Shown one piece after another: positions 61,104 through 64,000 of a stretch of DNA of 64,000 bases. The position numbers and the translations under genes were made by a program. Source of the stretch: Enorma phocaeensis (GTDB lineage Bacteria; Actinomycetota; Coriobacteriia; Coriobacteriales; Coriobacteriaceae); the NCBI RefSeq assembly GCF_016901575.1, contig NZ_JACJKQ010000007.1, positions 1-64,000 of the forward strand. The letters are read 5' to 3'. The notes below the pieces were generated by a model. The model was not told the DNA's origin. It saw nothing but the letters and a program-made list of their open reading frames with translations, and did not search any database. Position 1 is the stretch's first letter. The number at the start of each line of letters is the position of its first letter.

Positions 61104-63110
61104 CTATGCGACCTCTTGGGCGAGACGCATGAGCACGGCCGCGAGCTGGGCGCGCTCGAGGGGGTCTGCCGGTCCGAGCTCGCCGGTGTCGTCGTAGCCC
61201 TTGAGCAGGCCGGTCTCGACCGCCCACTCGACGGGCTCGAGCGCCCACGCGCTCGTCGAGTCCCCGTCGGGGAACGCCGAGAGGTCGGCGTCCGCGGCGG
61301 GCTCCCCTGCGGCGCGCCAGAACACGGCGGCAAGCTGCTCGCGGGTGAGCTCGCCCTCGGGGCCGAAGCGCCCCGTGCCGTCGTCGTAGCCGGTCATGAG
61401 GCCCTGCGAGGCGGCCCAGGCGACGGCCTCGGCGTACCAGGAGACGGCCGAGCAGTCGACGAACGCCGCGGCCCCCGCGGGGTCGGCCTCCGGCTCGCCC
61501 GCCGCCTTGTACAGGGCGGACGCGAGCTGGGCGCGCGTGAGTGCATCCCCGGTGCCGAAGAGGCCTGCGGACGGTCCCGCGTCGTAGCCGGTCATGGCGC
61601 CCGAGAGCCACGCCCACCTCACGGCCTCGGAGTACCACTCGCCCTCGAGGGCGTCCGGGAAGGGCAGGGCGTGGCTGCGGGAGTCGAGCGAGACGAGCCA
61701 CTGCGAGGCGTGGTCGATCGACAGGCGCGCGACGCCGTCCTCGGAGACCACGGCAGAGCCCTCGAAGTTCAGAGCCTCAGCGTCCTCGTCGTAGCTGTAT
61801 GCGTTGGCATACACGCCCGCAGGCATGCCGGCGACCGACGCCGCGAGCGTGAGCGTGAAGCCGAAGGGGCCGTCGTGCGCAAGCGTCGCCTGGACGGCGG
61901 GCATGCCCGCAACAAGGCCGACGAGGTCCGCAGGGATGCCGGCGGTGCCCACCTCGATACCCAGGTCGATATCGGAAAGCGCGGCGTCGGCGGGAATGGC
62001 AGCTCCGTCGATCTCCCAGGCGATTCCCGGGGCCATCTCGACGCGCGCCGTCACGTCGCGACCGGCCAGGGCGGCCAGGGCGGAGGCGGGCACCTTGGTC
62101 GTGCCTTCCATGTCAACCTCTACGGTAGAGCCGGGCTTCGCGGCGGCGAGGTCGGCGGCGATGGCGGCCCAGTTAGGACCGTCTTGCACGGGCGGGTTCT
62201 CCGGCTCGTCGACAGGCGGGGTCTCGGGGTCCTCGGGCGCGGCAGGCAGCAGCGCATCGACCGCCTGGGCGAGCAGGTCGTGCCCATGCGCGTTGGGATG
62301 GAAGTCAAGGTTGACCTTGCTGCCCCCGTCGACGATCGCGGCGTTGCATGGGTTCTCCGTCGCCGCCTTGAAGACGCCGTACGCATCGACGACGGTGACT
62401 CCGGACGCGGACGCGACGCCAGACAGGCCGGCGTTCAGCGCCTGCACCCCCGTATCAAACGTGTTCACGACGGTAGCCAGGCTGTCCCCCAGATGCCCGT
62501 AGGGGTTGTACTGGTTGACGACGAAGCACGTCACATCGGGGTTCGCCGCCTTGATTGCAGACAAGGCCTTGGCGAGGTTCCCCGACAGCTGCATCAGGGC
62601 GGCATGCGCCTGAGAGGAGGAGGGGAACCCATCGAGGAACCCGGTAAAGGAGTCGAGCATCGACATGTCGATGGGCTCGCCGCTCGCCAACATGCCCTCG
62701 ATCTTATCCGCGGTAAAGCCGGGGCCGGGAAGGACGGCGTTCGCCTGCTCGGCCAGATACCCGTACAACGCCTCCATGAGGTCGTTGCCGCCGACAGTGA
62801 TGGTAATGACGTCGGCGGCGGCCACGCTTGCCGCGACGTCGCCCTCGTCGAGCTGGGCAACTAGGTCGGTCGAGGTAAATCCCTCGCTCGACGCGTAGCT
62901 GGTAAGGGAGAAGCCGCGCTTTGCTGCGACGAGCTCGGGGAAGGACTCCCCTTCCCCGACGCCGTATCCGTCGGAGATGCTGTCACCCAGCGCGACATAG
63001 CTCTCGCCTCCCGCCGCGAAGGCGCGCGCGGGCAGGAATCCCAGGCACAGCACCAGGGCGCACAGCACGCCAAGGAGCCGTCCGCCCCTGCCTTGTAGAA
63101 CCGTTCTCAT
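61104..63110 (-). CDS. secreted SGNH/GDSL hydrolase with SLH-like repeats
   Basis: The 668-residue protein has a signal peptide (1-33, cut near ARAFAAG). An SGNH hydrolase domain follows with the nucleophile Ser44 in YVALGDSISDGYG, Gly/Asn in VGGNDLMEALYG and the DFHPNAHGH catalytic Asp/His near 272. A linker (EDPETPPVDEPENPPVQ), a beta-rich middle part and three C-terminal SLH-like repeats from about 520 follow. It is likely a surface-attached esterase or lipase acting on acyl groups of host or cell envelope. The ATG follows TAAGGAGG. Confidence 0.85.
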   Translation of the reverse strand: MRTVLQGRGGRLLGVLCALVLCLGFLPARAFAAGGESYVALGDSISDGYGVGEGESFPELVAAKRGFSLTSYASSEGFTSTDLVAQLDEGDVAASVAAADVITITVGGNDLMEALYGYLAEQANAVLPGPGFTADKIEGMLASGEPIDMSMLDSFTGFLDGFPSSSQAHAALMQLSGNLAKALSAIKAANPDVTCFVVNQYNPYGHLGDSLATVVNTFDTGVQALNAGLSGVASASGVTVVDAYGVFKAATENPCNAAIVDGGSKVNLDFHPNAHGHDLLAQAVDALLPAAPEDPETPPVDEPENPPVQDGPNWAAIAADLAAAKPGSTVEVDMEGTTKVPASALAALAGRDVTARVEMAPGIAWEIDGAAIPADAALSDIDLGIEVGTAGIPADLVGLVAGMPAVQATLAHDGPFGFTLTLAASVAGMPAGVYANAYSYDEDAEALNFEGSAVVSEDGVARLSIDHASQWLVSLDSRSHALPFPDALEGEWYSEAVRWAWLSGAMTGYDAGPSAGLFGTGDALTRAQLASALYKAAGEPEADPAGAAAFVDCSAVSWYAEAVAWAASQGLMTGYDDGTGRFGPEGELTREQLAAVFWRAAGEPAADADLSAFPDGDSTSAWALEPVEWAVETGLLKGYDDTGELGPADPLERAQLAAVLMRLAQEVA

Positions 63111-63225
63111 ACCTTGCTTCCTCCTTAAGTCCAAAACTTGGGGGACGCGCGACGAGACGCCGGCGATAACCGCCGAAACGTACCCCGACCACACAATCAA
63201 CTGTAGGCGCTGACCGAGAAATGCA

Positions 63226-63258
63226 CATCACCCGTTCGGAGGCCAAAAACGGGTGATG
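63226..63258. promoter_or_regulatory. 11-bp inverted repeat upstream of the SGNH/SLH gene
   Basis: CATCACCCGTT (63226-63236) and AACGGGTGATG (63248-63258) form a perfect inverted repeat with an 11-base loop in the 324-base spacer between the two SLH protein genes. It may be an operator; no T-run follows, so a terminator is less likely. Confidence 0.4.
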
Positions 63259-63308
63259 CGGAGCGCGTTGATAACTCCGATGAAGGGCTGGATCCCCGCC
63301 TTAAGAAA

Positions 63309-63341
63309 GCGCCCCCGCGCCGCAGGAGGGCTCGGGGGCGC
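63309..63341 (-). terminator. terminator after the second SLH protein gene
   Basis: A perfect 9-bp stem (63309-63317 with 63333-63341) is followed on the minus strand by TTTCTTAA. Confidence 0.75.
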
Positions 63342-63434
63342 CGACAGTCTGCGCCATACGCTCAGAGTCGAGGGGCAAGGTGTCCGTCGACGAGGGCGCC
63401 AGGCGATGGCCGCGCCGCGCGCTCGGTGGGCGGG

Positions 63435-64000
63435 CTACTCGTTTCCGGCCAGGCGGAAGAACACGGTCGCCGCCTGGGCGCGGGTGAGGTCGCCCGCCGG
63501 GTCGAGCTCGCCGGTGTCGTCGTAGCCCTTGAGCATGCCGGTCTCGACCGCCCACTCCACGGGCTCGAGCGCCCACACGCTCGTCGAGTCCCCGTCGGGG
63601 AACGCAGAGAGGTCGGCATCCGCCTCGGGCTCGCCAGCAATCCGCCAGAACACGGCTGCCAGCTGCTCGCGGGTGAGCTCGTCCTCGGGGCCGAAGCGGC
63701 CCGTGCCGTCGTCGTAGCCGGTCATGAGGCCCTGCGAGGCGGCCCAGGCCACGGCCCTCGCGTACCAGGCGCCAGCCGAGCAGTCGCTGTAGGCCTCAAC
63801 TGCGGAGGGGTCTACCTCGGGCTTGCCCGCCTGGTTGTAGAGAATCTGGGCGAGCTGGGCGCGGGTGAGGGTGTCATCGGGGCCGAACGTGTTGGAGCCG
63901 TCGGCGTAGCCGGACATCAAGCCGCTCTCGACGGCCCAGTCGATTGCCGCGTGGTACCAGAGATTTTGGTCCACATCGACGAGATGGGCGCTCGGACAGA
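63435..64000 (-). CDS. SLH-repeat surface protein, C-terminal part (runs off the window)
   Basis: The frame is open to the right edge, so the gene starts outside the window. The visible 188 residues hold three SLH-like repeats (WYHAAIDWAVESGLMSGYADGSN, WYARAVAWAASQGLMTGYDDG, then WALEPVEWAVETGMLKGYDD) ending VFFRLAGNE. A GTG at 63974 lies inside the first repeat and is not the true start. It is a paralogue of the repeats of the SGNH/SLH protein. Confidence 0.8.
   Translation of the reverse strand, partial: CPSAHLVDVDQNLWYHAAIDWAVESGLMSGYADGSNTFGPDDTLTRAQLAQILYNQAGKPEVDPSAVEAYSDCSAGAWYARAVAWAASQGLMTGYDDGTGRFGPEDELTREQLAAVFWRIAGEPEADADLSAFPDGDSTSVWALEPVEWAVETGMLKGYDDTGELDPAGDLTRAQAATVFFRLAGNE

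Overview
The window is a GC-rich (roughly two-thirds G+C) bacterial chromosome segment with dense, mostly minus-strand operons. The gene content points to an anaerobic actinobacterium of the class Coriobacteriia (Collinsella/Olsenella/Eggerthella relatives). The indicators are a division cluster with SepF and DivIVA but no ftsA, a selenium/molybdenum purine module, and surface proteins with SLH-like repeats of the WYxxAVxWAxxxGxMxGYDD type. This assignment is an inference from gene content; no rRNA lies in the window.

Left part (1-29.3 kb): after a half-length MFS transporter gene and two small membrane proteins comes a minus-strand operon (11.1 -> 1.9 kb) encoding a nucleobase permease, SsnA amidohydrolase, YgfK, a 2x[4Fe-4S] ferredoxin and a fused XdhD-type molybdenum hydroxylase. 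This is the core of the gene set known from selenium-dependent purine/urate utilisation in gut anaerobes. A YheO/DauR-like regulator is divergently transcribed from it. Next come ridA and an operon for selenium delivery (yedF, cysteine desulfurase, DUF3343 protein, selD). A formate/nitrite-type channel gene, a molybdate ABC transporter (modA, an unusual modB, modC) and molybdopterin genes (mogA, moeA) follow. Together these supply transport, molybdenum, selenium and the hydroxylase. Three near-perfect AT-rich palindromes with a shared core sit at the promoters of the permease operon, ridA and the yedF operon, suggesting one regulon. A fluoride-type CLC exchanger candidate, a lipid kinase, xpt, a lipase with an XRE-type membrane regulator, and an O-acetylhomoserine sulfhydrylase complete this part.

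Middle part (29.6-34.0 kb): a C_GCAxxG_C_C protein, a YigZ/IMPACT protein, a PiT phosphate transporter with its PhoU-like partner, the RNase P RNA gene and a small nitroreductase.

Right part (34.2-58.7 kb): a nearly complete division and cell wall (dcw) cluster, all on the minus strand, read as mraZ-rsmH-ftsL-ftsI-murF-mraY-murD-ftsW-murG-murC-murB-ftsQ-ftsZ, then pgeF, phoU, yggS, sepF, yggT and divIVA. The mraZ promoter has four MraZ-type pentamers at exact 10-bp spacing. xerD and pyrG lie upstream. Several division proteins carry unusual low-complexity regions (FtsI N-tail, FtsW C-tail, FtsQ insert, SepF linker).

Right edge (59-64 kb): a DUF2207-like membrane protein, a gene-poor stretch of about 0.9 kb, a secreted SGNH/GDSL hydrolase with three SLH-like repeats, and the 3' part of a second SLH protein whose repeats are nearly identical in DNA sequence.
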